A DNA stretch of 64,000 bases from Micromonospora trifolii (GTDB taxonomy: Bacteria > Actinomycetota > Actinomycetes > Mycobacteriales > Micromonosporaceae), in assembly GCF_022229005.1 (NCBI RefSeq), contig NZ_JAKKFD010000044.1:389733-453732 (forward strand), written 5' to 3'. Of this stretch, positions 49,986 to 58,643 are shown piece after piece. The translations under genes and the position numbers were made by a program. Within the stretch, counting starts at the first letter, position 1, and each line of letters begins with the position of its first letter. Under the pieces are notes generated by a model that had not been told where the DNA came from, searched no databases, and was given only the letters and a program-made list of their open reading frames with translations.

Positions 49986-52544
49986 TCACGGCGCCTCCCC
50001 TGCGATGGCCGGCGGGTTACCCGGATCAGCGGTGCCCTGGCCGGGGAGGTCGGCCACCCCGGCGAGCCGGGCGATCGCAGGCCGTCGTGCGGGCTGCCCG
50101 GCGCGGGGCGGCGCGGCGGCCTGGCGGACCGCCGTCGACTCCCCGATCAGTGGCCGCGGCGGGTTGGTGCGCAGGGTGAACGCGGCGGTTTCGCGGCTGT
50201 GGACGACGAGCCGGCATCCCGCCCGGTAGGCGTCCAGGTGCGACAGGTCGTGCTCGTCGAGTTCGGGCATGGTGTGCCGGGCCAGCTGGTGGGCGTCTTC
50301 GGGGGCGCAGGAGAAGAACACCTTGTTGCGGGCGTTCGCGGAGATGGCCAGTTGGGTGTCGCGGGGCATCTGCGTCAGGTTCTGGTGGGCCAGGACCAGG
50401 CCGAAGTGGTAGCCGCGGGCCTCGGCGAGCATGTCGCCGACCGAACCCGGCAGGTTCATGAAGTTGTGGGCTTCGTCGATGTAGGCGAACGCGTCGCGGC
50501 GGTCCGCCTCGGGGAGGCGGGCGCGGCCGGTCGCGGCCTGCCAGGCGGAGGCGAGGACGAAACTGCCCATCAGCCGGGCGGTCTCCTCACCGATCTGTCC
50601 CTTGGGTAGGCGGGCCAGCAGGATGCCGCCGTCGAGGACGCGGCGCATGTCGAAGCTCGACTGCGGGGCGCCGAGGGTGCGGCGGACGAAGTCGCGCAGC
50701 AGGAACGCGCGCAGCCGGGACAGGACCGGGCCGATGACCTGGGCGCGCAGCGGCGGTGGGGTCGACTCGAACCATTCCCAGTAGCCGCGCAGCCCTTCGG
50801 GGTCGTCGAGGTCGTGGGTGAAGGCGTGGCGGAACGTTTTGTCGTTGAGCAGCGGCGGGATCAGCGTCAGCGTGGCGTTGGCCTTGCGCAGCAGGGTCAG
50901 GCACGCCACGCGCAGGGTGTCGTCGATGCGCGGTCCCCAGTGCTTGGCGAAGATCCGCCCGAAGATCGACACGATGTTGTCGACGACCAGGTCGTGGTCG
51001 GCGCCCTGCAGCGGGTTGAGGGTGGTGCCGGCCGGCTGGTCCGGGTCGATGATGGTCAGCCGGTTGGCGTGGCTGGTGGGGATCCGGTCGAGCAGGTCGA
51101 GGACCAGGTCGCCTTTGGGGTCGATGACGACGACGCCGCGGCGGGCGTGGATGTCGTCGAGGATCATGTTGAGCAGCAGGGTGCTCTTGCCGGAGCCGGT
51201 GGAGCCGAGCACGTGCAGGTGCTGGCGGGCGTCGGTGACGCTCACAGCCACGGAGTGCCCGCCGACGTCGGCGCGGCCGAGGACCTTCGTGCCGCGTCCT
51301 CCGGTGGGCACGGCGACAGGTGCGGGCATCGGCTTGGCGCGGGCCCGGTCCAGACCGGGCACGGCGATGTCCTGCGGCAGTGCCGCGATCGCGGCCACCT
51401 CAGCGGCGCTGAGCAGGAACCCGCGGCGCAGCACCCGGGCGGCCAGGACACGCGCCGGATCGTGCAGGGGCCGCTGGCGCAGCCGGTTGCGGCCGGTCCA
51501 GGATCCGAACGCCGACGCGACGCCATGCGAGACGGTGACCAGCCGGGGCGTGAGGGTGACAGGGTCGCTGCCGCGGGGGTTGGTGTGCGCGACGCCGAAG
51601 CGCAGCGCGACCTCCCACTGGGTGCCGGTGAGCTTGTCGATGCCGGCGCGGGCGTCGCGCTCGCGCCGCGGGTCACCGCCGGGCACGGATGGGTGCGCTG
51701 CTGGTGACGGGGGCCGCCGGCCGGTGGTGAACAGCTCCAGGGTGAGGTCGAGGACGGCGCGCAGCCACGTGGCGGGGTCGAGCAGGTTGCGCGGTGGGTG
51801 TCCGGTGCGCAGGCTCTGCACGCCGCGGCGCAAGAATCGGATCTGCCGGGCGGTGGCGGGCCGGGCCAGGACCTGCACGCAGGCGGACTCGGCGGCGCGC
51901 AGGCCGGACGCGGCGGCGATCAGGGTCCGCAGCGGGTCGCTGTGGTGCTCGGTGTGCAGGGCGTACCAGGGCGCCAGGGTGGGGGCGAGTGCGCCACCGA
52001 CGGTGAGGGCGTCCAGGGGCAGCGGTGGTGTGGCATCGGTGACGGTGCACGCCGCGCCGGGCCAGGCACCGCGGATCGCGGCCTGGATCGACGCGGGGTG
52101 GACGGTGCCCGGCACCCACACGGCGATGGTGAGTTCCCGGCCGTGCCACCGGTACTCGACGGCGAGGTGCGGGCGGCCCTCGCGCAGCCGGCGCCGCCAC
52201 CCCGTGTTCAGGACCTCGGCGAGGGTGGCCCAGAGCGTGGCGGCGCCGTCCGGATCGACCTGCGGCGGCGGGCTGATCGTGATCAGGTGGGCGTGGCGGG
52301 TCATCCGGGCGTGCCGGCGCCCGGCCACGACGACCCGCGCGGTGTGGTCGGCGGCGATGAGCAGCACGGCGACCAGCGCGAGCCAGGGCCGGTCCCGGCA
52401 CCAGTCGATGGCAGCGGCGGCGGTGTCGTGCAGCCACTGAGACGGGCCGGGCAACGGCGCGGCCGGCGGTGAGGTGGGAGCGGGCGCGGGCGTGAGGGTG
52501 GCAGCGATTGCGGGGATGAACGCGGAGACGACACTGATGCTCAC
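49986..52544 (-). CDS. VirD4/TraD-like conjugative coupling ATPase
   Basis: An 852-residue protein. A membrane helix (RPWLALVAVLLIAADHTARVV, about residues 52-72) is followed by a long region and the ATPase: Walker A LGSTGSGKSTLLLNM, VVVIDPKGDL, the Walker B-type AFAYIDEAHNFM and AHQNLTQMP sensor region. Such proteins bring the DNA-protein complex to the type IV channel. The start GTG (GTGAGCATCAGT) lies inside a duplicated segment whose second copy is at 53631, where the same codon reads CTG. The C-terminal 100 residues are Pro/Arg-rich. Confidence 0.9.
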   Translation of the reverse strand: MSISVVSAFIPAIAATLTPAPAPTSPPAAPLPGPSQWLHDTAAAAIDWCRDRPWLALVAVLLIAADHTARVVVAGRRHARMTRHAHLITISPPPQVDPDGAATLWATLAEVLNTGWRRRLREGRPHLAVEYRWHGRELTIAVWVPGTVHPASIQAAIRGAWPGAACTVTDATPPLPLDALTVGGALAPTLAPWYALHTEHHSDPLRTLIAAASGLRAAESACVQVLARPATARQIRFLRRGVQSLRTGHPPRNLLDPATWLRAVLDLTLELFTTGRRPPSPAAHPSVPGGDPRRERDARAGIDKLTGTQWEVALRFGVAHTNPRGSDPVTLTPRLVTVSHGVASAFGSWTGRNRLRQRPLHDPARVLAARVLRRGFLLSAAEVAAIAALPQDIAVPGLDRARAKPMPAPVAVPTGGRGTKVLGRADVGGHSVAVSVTDARQHLHVLGSTGSGKSTLLLNMILDDIHARRGVVVIDPKGDLVLDLLDRIPTSHANRLTIIDPDQPAGTTLNPLQGADHDLVVDNIVSIFGRIFAKHWGPRIDDTLRVACLTLLRKANATLTLIPPLLNDKTFRHAFTHDLDDPEGLRGYWEWFESTPPPLRAQVIGPVLSRLRAFLLRDFVRRTLGAPQSSFDMRRVLDGGILLARLPKGQIGEETARLMGSFVLASAWQAATGRARLPEADRRDAFAYIDEAHNFMNLPGSVGDMLAEARGYHFGLVLAHQNLTQMPRDTQLAISANARNKVFFSCAPEDAHQLARHTMPELDEHDLSHLDAYRAGCRLVVHSRETAAFTLRTNPPRPLIGESTAVRQAAAPPRAGQPARRPAIARLAGVADLPGQGTADPGNPPAIAGEAP

Positions 52545-52653
52545 TGGTCGGACCCCTCGGTGAGAGCACGGACAAGAAGGGGCCGGCGCCGCCGGTGCTG
52601 GCGGCCCGCGGCCCCTCGGGAAGGTGGTCGAGTCCCGGCCGGTCGGGTGTGAC
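52533..52653. repeat. Direct repeat copy 1 flanking the cargo gene
   Basis: This roughly 120-bp segment, spanning the VirD4 start codon and its leader, recurs at 53631-53747 in the same orientation with a few substitutions and small indels. Shared words include TCGGACCCCTC, GTGAGAGCACGGACAA, TGCTGGCGGCCCG and AAGGTGGTCGAGTCCCGGCC. The repeats bracket a 230-residue gene on the opposite strand. Confidence 0.9.
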
Positions 52654-52886
52654 TCCTGCTTTCATGACGTCCAGCCAAGCTCCTCGATCGAGGGTGTGGG
52701 GCTGACTGTCGTGCGCTCGTTGGGTTCGCCGCGTCGGCTCGGGTCGGCCGAAGATGAGGCGGACTACGAGCAGGAGTTGGTGAATCAGTACCTGCTGGCG
52801 TGCGTGGGCGCGGGAATCTGCGACAGCACCGTCAGGGGTGACCGTCGACGTTGGGCCCCTGAGCGATGCCGGTACTGTGATTTACC

Positions 52887-53579
52887 ATGATCGACCAGCG
52901 GCCGACCCCACAGCCCCTCCCTGCCGAGCGTGTGCTGGAGCTTGCCGCGCCGATGCTTGCCGAGGTCGGTGGCGAGTGGCTGCTGACCGAAGGGCCGATG
53001 CTGCGCTCGGGATCGTTGGGTGTCCGGGTTCTTCCGTCGGACAGCGACGATTACCGCCACCTGGACCTGGAGATCCTGCTGAATGTCGACCGGCCGGACG
53101 TGCCAACGGTCGTCGACTGCACGCTCGGCCTCGCGGCTGATCCGGTCGAGGCGGCCCGTCAGGCGATCCAGGCATGGATCGAAACCTGCCTGGTGACGGT
53201 CCTGGAAATGATCGAGCAGCAAGGGCGACTGGCGAACCACTTCAGGTCCGGCGACCAGGGCGGGTTCGCCGGCTGGCATGCGATAGTCGGCAGTGCGACC
53301 GGGTGGTCCGTCGACGGATCGCAGGCTAAGCAGGAGTGGTTCGCCGAGGCGATGCCGTGGTCGACCCTGGCGCCGGTGATCGCGGCCGGGCTCGACCGCC
53401 CGTATCTCAATGGCGTTCGCATGCTCCTCGGCCAGGGTGGTGACTCCACCGAGTGCGAGGTCCGGATCAACGGCCAGCGGCACGAACCGTCCGCCGCCGC
53501 GCTCGCCGCCCTGGATTGGCCGCGTACCGACCATTTCGGCCTGGCACGCACCTTCGTCCTCCTGGTCGGCCCCGACTAG
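52887..53579 (+). CDS. Conserved hypothetical cargo protein between the coupling and VirB4 genes
   Basis: A 230-residue soluble protein on the opposite strand to the whole conjugation unit. Conserved-looking segments are GWSVDGSQAKQEWFAEAMPW and GLDRPYLNGVRMLLGQ, then ECEVRINGQRHEPSAAAL; I recall a similar uncharacterised actinobacterial family (DUF6348-like), but this is from memory. No Shine-Dalgarno precedes the ATG, so a short or leaderless transcript is likely. Flanking direct repeats show that it was inserted between two genes that were once adjacent. Confidence 0.75.
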   Translation: MIDQRPTPQPLPAERVLELAAPMLAEVGGEWLLTEGPMLRSGSLGVRVLPSDSDDYRHLDLEILLNVDRPDVPTVVDCTLGLAADPVEAARQAIQAWIETCLVTVLEMIEQQGRLANHFRSGDQGGFAGWHAIVGSATGWSVDGSQAKQEWFAEAMPWSTLAPVIAAGLDRPYLNGVRMLLGQGGDSTECEVRINGQRHEPSAAALAALDWPRTDHFGLARTFVLLVGPD

Positions 53580-53630
53580 TGCCTTGACCGCAACGGTGGT
53601 CGGGGTTGGTCAGGCCGCCCTCGTGGTGCA

Positions 53631-53747
53631 ACTGATGCTCAGGTGTCGGACCCCTCAGTGAGAGCACGGACAAAGGGGTAGGGCGCCGCCGTTGCTGGCG
53701 GCCCGTGGCCCCTCGGAAAGGTGGTCGAGTCCCGGCCCGGGGTGTCA
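53631..53747. repeat. Direct repeat copy 2 flanking the cargo gene
   Basis: Second copy of the segment at 52533. It contains a relic of the VirD4 start (CTGAGCATCAGT in place of GTGAGCATCAGT on the minus strand) and runs up to the VirB4-like stop codon. This is the ancestral VirB4-VirD4 spacer; the other copy arose with the insertion, or the reverse. Confidence 0.9.
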
Positions 53748-55532
53748 CTCGTCGTCGGGCACCTCCAGGTCCCCGATGCACAGCCGGTGCTCCTGCGGGG
53801 AGGCCACCGCTTGGAAGCCCACCCGGTGGGTGCCCGAGATCAGCAGGCCTTCGCCGCGGCCGGCGGAGAGCAGGACCCGGGCTTCACCCGCGGTCAGGCC
53901 GAACACGTCGGCGATGACGTCGATCGCCTGCGGTGCCTGCCGCAGCAGCACCTGGGTGGCGGCGTTCGCGATGACGACCTGCCCGAGCTCGGAGCCGAGC
54001 AGGTCCCCGACGTCCTGGGTGATGACCGCCAGCCCGGCCCGACGTTTGCGGGCGGACTTCGCGAGCCGCGACAGGAACCGGGCGCCCTCACCGTCGCGGA
54101 GCAGGGTCCACGCTTCGTCGACGACGACGAGCCGCCGGGGTGTCTGCGCGCAGCGGACGGCCGGGGTGTCGACCTCACGCCAGATCGCGTCCAGCGCCAG
54201 GAGCATGCCGGGGGCGCGCAGTTCGTCGGCGAGGTGCCGGGTTGACCAGCACACCAGCTGCCCGCTCGGGACGGTGGTGGTGGGGCCGTCGAAGAGGTCC
54301 CGGAACGATCCGGTGGTCCACGGCGTCAGCCGGGCGGCGAGGGTGTCGGCGGCGTCGGTGCGCTGGTCGGTGAGCGCGACGGCGACGTCGCGCAGCAGCG
54401 GGGCCGGCCGGCGCCAGGTGTCGGGGTCGTTGGAGATCCCGGCCCGGTCGTAGGCGTCGTTGATGGCCTTGTCCAACGCGGCCCGTTCCGACGGCGGCGG
54501 CTGGTGTCCCAGCAGGACCGCGATCAGGGTGTGCAGGAACAACGCCCGGTGGGTGCGCGCCTGCGGGCGGCGGTCCCCGGGTGGAATGTCGAGGGGGTTG
54601 AGGCGGACCCCGCCGGCACCGAGGGTGATCGTGGCGCCGCCGACGGCGTCGGCGAGGCGGATGTACTCGTTGTCGGGGTCGATCACCGCGACGTGCACCC
54701 CGTCAGCGAGGGAGCGGAGCACGTCAAGTTTGACGAAGTAGCTCTTGCCGGCGCCGGATCGGGCGAGGACGACGCTGTTGGCGTTGTGTTGTGCCCACCG
54801 GTCCCACCAGACGATGCCGTTGCTGGCCGGGTTGAGGCCGTAGAGCATCCCGCCGGTGTCGCCGGGCTGACCAGGTAGCGGCGCGGGCAGGTCCGCCGAG
54901 GCGAGGGGGAACGCCGAGGCGATCGCGTCGGTGTCCATCACCCGCCGCAGGCCCAGCCCGTCGGTTGCCAGGGGCAGGGTGGTGGTCCAACCCTGCAGCT
55001 GCCGCCACGTTGCCGGCTGGGTGTCGAGCAGCAGCGACGCGGCAGTGGCCCGCACGTGCGCGACGGCCTCGTCGAGGTCGTCGAGGGTGGTGGCGTGCAC
55101 GCACAGGTACAGCCCGACGCGGAACAGTTTGCTGTGCCCACGGGCGATCCGGTCGGCCAGCTCGGCGGCGTCGTCGGCGGCGGCGTCGGCGGCCGGGTCG
55201 GTGAGGCGGCCCTTGTCGGCGTCGGCGCGGCGGGTGGATTCCAGCCGGGCCCGTTGCTTGCGCAGCTGGGCGGCGGCGGTCTGCGGGGTGAGGGGGTCGA
55301 TGTAGACGACGACGTCGAGGCGGCCGGGCCAGGCCAGCAGCGGATCCAACCAGGCCGGTCCGACCTCGGCGGGGTACCCGGTCACGATCAACGTGGCCGT
55401 GTACCCGTCGCCGACGCGCAGGTAGCGGGGCGTGTTCTCGATCCCGGCCGGGCCCGCAACGGCCGCGAGCCCGGCCGCGTCGGCCGGGCCCGCGTCAACG
55501 CTGGTGGGCTTAGACCATGGCAGTGGGGGCAT
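53745..55532 (-). CDS. VirB4/TraC-like conjugation ATPase
   Basis: A 595-residue protein from ATG 55532 with AGGAG upstream. After an N-terminal domain that includes RYLRVGDGYTATLIVTGYP, the ATPase has Walker A VLARSGAGKSYFVKLD, HVAVIDPDNEYIRLAD, and Walker B RRLVVVDEAWTLL with the following AVITQDVGDLL. VirB4 proteins energise the type IV channel. It overlaps the preceding PrgI-like gene by about 23 bp. The 3' end abuts one copy of the direct repeat. Confidence 0.92.
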   Translation of the reverse strand: MPPLPWSKPTSVDAGPADAAGLAAVAGPAGIENTPRYLRVGDGYTATLIVTGYPAEVGPAWLDPLLAWPGRLDVVVYIDPLTPQTAAAQLRKQRARLESTRRADADKGRLTDPAADAAADDAAELADRIARGHSKLFRVGLYLCVHATTLDDLDEAVAHVRATAASLLLDTQPATWRQLQGWTTTLPLATDGLGLRRVMDTDAIASAFPLASADLPAPLPGQPGDTGGMLYGLNPASNGIVWWDRWAQHNANSVVLARSGAGKSYFVKLDVLRSLADGVHVAVIDPDNEYIRLADAVGGATITLGAGGVRLNPLDIPPGDRRPQARTHRALFLHTLIAVLLGHQPPPSERAALDKAINDAYDRAGISNDPDTWRRPAPLLRDVAVALTDQRTDAADTLAARLTPWTTGSFRDLFDGPTTTVPSGQLVCWSTRHLADELRAPGMLLALDAIWREVDTPAVRCAQTPRRLVVVDEAWTLLRDGEGARFLSRLAKSARKRRAGLAVITQDVGDLLGSELGQVVIANAATQVLLRQAPQAIDVIADVFGLTAGEARVLLSAGRGEGLLISGTHRVGFQAVASPQEHRLCIGDLEVPDDE

Positions 55533-56472
55533 GTCCGTCTCCTGATCCGGTGATGGCCGCGTCCGGCAGGGCACGCGCCCAGGTGACGTCGGCCGGGGTG
55601 TAGGGGTCGGTGGCGCAGGTCAGCACCGCGGCGGCGTGACCGCCGTCCAGGACGGTGGTCTGCGCCCCGAGCGCGGACAGCGCCGACGCGGCGTGCGCCG
55701 CGCGGCGCAGGACCTCAATGTCGCGGGCCTTCTCGCCGGTCGCGGTGACCGCGACGGTGACGGTGCGCCACAGCGGGTCCCGGTGTGCCGCGAGGTCGTC
55801 GAGGAAGCGGGCGTAGTCCCGGGCCGCGCCGGCCAGCGCCGGATGGGCGATCGTCTCGCTGTTGTCGGCGATGCGGTGGGCGTGGCGGGACAGATCGACG
55901 CGCTGCGCGGAGATCACGATCTGCACCGGTGCGGACAGCGAGTTGAGCCACCGTCCGTAGCTGCCGATCAGGGCGGCCTGCTCGTCGCCGGTGCGCAGCC
56001 CGATGTTCACGGTGCTGCAGGCCACCAGCGCCACGGCGTGCGTGCCGACGTCGACGACACCCGTGGCGCTGATGGCCGTCGCGGGTAGCCGCAGCACCGG
56101 CACCGCGGTGGCGGGTGTGGCGGTTCCCGGCGCCCAGTCCGGCGCCGCCCCCGGGTGCCCGGCCGCGGCCGGGGCCAACCGCTTCGGGCCGCGGGTGTGC
56201 CGCAGCGCCGCCATCAGCCAGGCGTCCATGGACAGGCCGTCGCGGCGTCCCAGGGCCAGCACGATCGCCGCACCGGCGAGCGGGGTGAGGACCGCGATCA
56301 GGACCGGCTGCGGCAGCAGCGTCCCCACCGACCGGACGATGCCGTAGCCGAGCGCTGCGGCCACCGCCAGGATGGCCACCTGCCGCGCGGTCAACCCGTA
56401 GACGATCTTGTCGGGGGTGTCGACGTCGGCGGGAATGCGGGCCTGCGGGGGTGCGTCCTCACTCGGGCGCAT
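55510..56472 (-). CDS. PrgI/VirB3-like conjugation membrane protein
   Basis: A 320-residue protein from ATG 56472. Residues 10-75 show the PrgI pattern RIPADVDTPDKIVYGLTARQVAILAVAAALGYGIV with two hydrophobic helices, corresponding to VirB3-type channel proteins in Gram-positive systems. The remaining 230 residues form a soluble domain typical of actinobacterial SCO6880-like versions (for example APVQIVISAQRVDL). Located immediately before the VirB4 gene, as expected. Confidence 0.85.
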   Translation of the reverse strand: MRPSEDAPPQARIPADVDTPDKIVYGLTARQVAILAVAAALGYGIVRSVGTLLPQPVLIAVLTPLAGAAIVLALGRRDGLSMDAWLMAALRHTRGPKRLAPAAAGHPGAAPDWAPGTATPATAVPVLRLPATAISATGVVDVGTHAVALVACSTVNIGLRTGDEQAALIGSYGRWLNSLSAPVQIVISAQRVDLSRHAHRIADNSETIAHPALAGAARDYARFLDDLAAHRDPLWRTVTVAVTATGEKARDIEVLRRAAHAASALSALGAQTTVLDGGHAAAVLTCATDPYTPADVTWARALPDAAITGSGDGHAPTAMV

Positions 56473-56671
56473 CGTGGTCCCCCTGACGTGTGGTGCCAGT
56501 GGCACGGGCCTTCATCGCCCGGGTGTAGAGATCCACACCGTCGGCGATCTCCGCGGCGGTGTACCGGTAGATCGGCCGACCAGTGGGCCAGGCGATCGCG
56601 ACGATGGTGGATGTGGCGTGGGATGTGCTGGTGACCTCGGCGTCCGCACGGGAGGCATGGTCAATGGTCAT
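56459..56671 (-). CDS. Small protein duplicating the VirB6-like C-terminal tail
   Basis: A 70-residue protein from ATG 56671 with AAAGG upstream, overlapping the previous stop (ATGA). Its second half, PIYRYTAAEIADGVDLYTRA followed by MKAR, closely matches the last residues of the upstream VirB6-like protein (PYRRDEIAAGVDLYTRALKAR). It has no membrane helix. It seems to be a free copy of a tail that binds another channel component; function inferred. Confidence 0.7.
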   Translation of the reverse strand: MTIDHASRADAEVTSTSHATSTIVAIAWPTGRPIYRYTAAEIADGVDLYTRAMKARATGTTRQGDHDAPE

Positions 56672-57915
56672 CAGGGTGCCTTTCGAGAGGACGAGGCGGC
56701 GCGGGCCTTCAAAGCGCGGGTGTAGAGATCGACACCGGCGGCGATCTCGTCGCGGCGGTACGGACGCACCGACCGGCCCGTCGGATCGGCGACGCCGATG
56801 CGTCCGGCACCGGCGCCGGACGGCCGCGCCGGCGGTCGGGGTGCGGATCCGCCGATGAGCAGTGCCGGGGACGACGGGGCCGGGCGGGGTCGCCCCGCCC
56901 CTGGCCCGCCGGTCACCGGCCACGGCCGGGGGGCCGCACCGCCGCCGGTCATGCCAGGGCCGCCGCCTCTCCCGCCGACGGCCCGGGCGGTCCCACCTCG
57001 GGAGCCGACCGCCCGGGACAGGCCCCGGGTCAGCTGCTGCACGAGCACGACCCGCAGGATCGTGCCCATCGGGTTCGGCCGGCTCTGCGTGACGTAGCGG
57101 CTCATCAGCGCGGGAATCTTGACCACACCTAAGAGCAGGCAGACGACGATGAGCAGGTTCATCACCGCGCCGGGATCGCCGGGCAACCCGAGGACCGGAA
57201 GATTCGCGTCCGGGGCCAGGAAGATCGTCAACGTGGTGTGCAGGGCGACGGCCTGCACGGTGACCGTCCCCAGACAGCCGAGCAGGGTCCGCCACCACAA
57301 CTTCGCCGCGCCCTCGGTCTGCGCCGTGCCGTGCAGGGCCAAGGCGATCGGCGCCACGCCCACGGCGATGACCAGCAACCCCAACCGGATGATCCACTGC
57401 ACGACCAGCGTGCCGAGCAGGACGACGATGAGCCCTCCGATCAGCAGGAGAAGAAACCCGACCGGGCTCGTTCCCGTCTGCCCGGACAGCGCGGCGGCCG
57501 TGGTGGCGCGCAGCTGCTGCAGCGAACCGGGCGCGGTGATGTCCTGCCCGGTCAGGGCAGCGGTGAGGGCGTTGACCAGCTCGATCGCGGTGGAACAGAT
57601 CGGGATGGCGAAGTTCGCCGCGATCAGACCGATGACCAGCCGGGGGATGAGGTCCCCCGGCCCCACCCGGGACTGAATGGTGTCGCGACCCATCACGACG
57701 ATGGCCACCCACAGGAACGCCATCACGTAGCAGGTGTTCACGATGGCCAGCGACGTGTCGGCGAATGCGGTGACCTGCGGCAGCCGCGTGACGTCGGGGC
57801 TGACGAACACCGTGGCGGCCAGCAGGTCCCATAGGACGTTCAGCGCGCCGAGGATGGTTGCGGCGAACCATCCGATGACGGGGTTGATGAGTTGGCCGAC
57901 GAGCCAGTCGTCCAC
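56671..57915 (-). CDS. VirB6/TrbL-like multi-pass conjugation protein
   Basis: A 414-residue protein from GTG 57915. Six or more helices in the first 290 residues (for example LAIVNTCYVMAFLWVAIVVMG; GFLLLLIGGLIVVLLGTLVVQWII; LLIVVCLLLGVVKIPALM), with the family feature RLGLLVIAVGVAPIALALH. The last 120 residues are Gly/Pro/Arg-rich and end in the DEIAAGVDLYTRALKAR tail that is repeated in the next gene. It follows the pilin-like gene closely. Confidence 0.85.
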   Translation of the reverse strand: MDDWLVGQLINPVIGWFAATILGALNVLWDLLAATVFVSPDVTRLPQVTAFADTSLAIVNTCYVMAFLWVAIVVMGRDTIQSRVGPGDLIPRLVIGLIAANFAIPICSTAIELVNALTAALTGQDITAPGSLQQLRATTAAALSGQTGTSPVGFLLLLIGGLIVVLLGTLVVQWIIRLGLLVIAVGVAPIALALHGTAQTEGAAKLWWRTLLGCLGTVTVQAVALHTTLTIFLAPDANLPVLGLPGDPGAVMNLLIVVCLLLGVVKIPALMSRYVTQSRPNPMGTILRVVLVQQLTRGLSRAVGSRGGTARAVGGRGGGPGMTGGGAAPRPWPVTGGPGAGRPRPAPSSPALLIGGSAPRPPARPSGAGAGRIGVADPTGRSVRPYRRDEIAAGVDLYTRALKARAASSSRKAP

Positions 57916-57916
57916 C

Positions 57917-58255
57917 TCAGCCCCCGACCCAGCCCTGCACGACGGCGAGCAGGATGGGCGCGAGCACGGCCAGGGCGTAACCGATCAGCGCGCTCTTGAG
58001 CGCGGACTTGGCCTTGTCCAGCTCGGTCGGGTCCCCGCCTGCCGCGAGGTAACGCAGGCCGCCGATGGTCAGGAACAGGGTGGCAACGCCGATGAGGATC
58101 CCGACGATCCAGGTGGTGATGTTGCTGATGACCACGGGCAGCGAGTTGGCGACCAGGACGTGCGGCGTAGCCGCGTACGCCGGGGCCGGGCCGGTCACGG
58201 ACGTCAGGAACGCGACCGTGACCACGGTGCAGCGGTAGAGGATGTGGCGGACCAT
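57917..58255 (-). CDS. VirB2/TrbC-like pilin
   Basis: A 112-residue protein from ATG 58255 with GGGAGG upstream. A signal peptide ends in PAPAYA-ATP, and two hydrophobic helices follow (VISNITTWIVGILIGVATLFLTIGGLRYL; SALIGYALAVLAPILLAVVQG) separated by a short charged loop with PTELDKAKSALK. This is the standard two-helix VirB2 architecture. First gene of the conjugation unit. Confidence 0.88.
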   Translation of the reverse strand: MVRHILYRCTVVTVAFLTSVTGPAPAYAATPHVLVANSLPVVISNITTWIVGILIGVATLFLTIGGLRYLAAGGDPTELDKAKSALKSALIGYALAVLAPILLAVVQGWVGG

Positions 58256-58643
58256 GGTGAGCACCTCCCGCCCCGCAGCTGCGGGGCCGATTGGGGTTGA
58301 GGTGCGCCACCGGGGACCGGGCGGGCCGTGGGAGCATCGCTCCTTCCAGCCGTGAGGTGATCGGGTGCGAACACGGCCACTCAGGCCGGCCGCGCCCCGA
58401 TCCCCGGGGCGCCGACACCGCCCGACTCTCGGTCCGATGTCTTACCCACCAAGGCCCACTGTTGGGTGGCCAACACGACGTCCGGCGCGTCGCGGCGACC
58501 CAACAGCGACCCAACACGCCGCAGCTGTTGGGTCGCTCCTGCGACAGCGACTCGGTGTGGGGCGAGGACGGCGCGCTGTTGGGTCGTGGCGACCTGACAG
58601 TGAGTCGCGGAGTCCGTGGGAGTGACGCGCTGGTGGGCGACGG
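58256..58643. promoter_or_regulatory. Promoter region of the conjugation unit with TGTTGGGT operators
   Basis: No gene in this spacer. It contains TGTTGG-GTGG-CCAACA at 58460-58475, CGACCCAACAGC at 58496-58507 pairing with GCTGTTGGGTCG at 58524-58535, and a third GCTGTTGGGTCG at 58575-58586. The 12-base word in both orientations strongly suggests binding sites for a dimeric regulator in front of the pilin gene. Confidence 0.65.

Noticed and set aside
50814..52472. Plus-strand frames of about 300-540 codons opposite the VirD4-like gene
   Set aside because: Shadow reading of a strongly biased gene; no domain and no start site.
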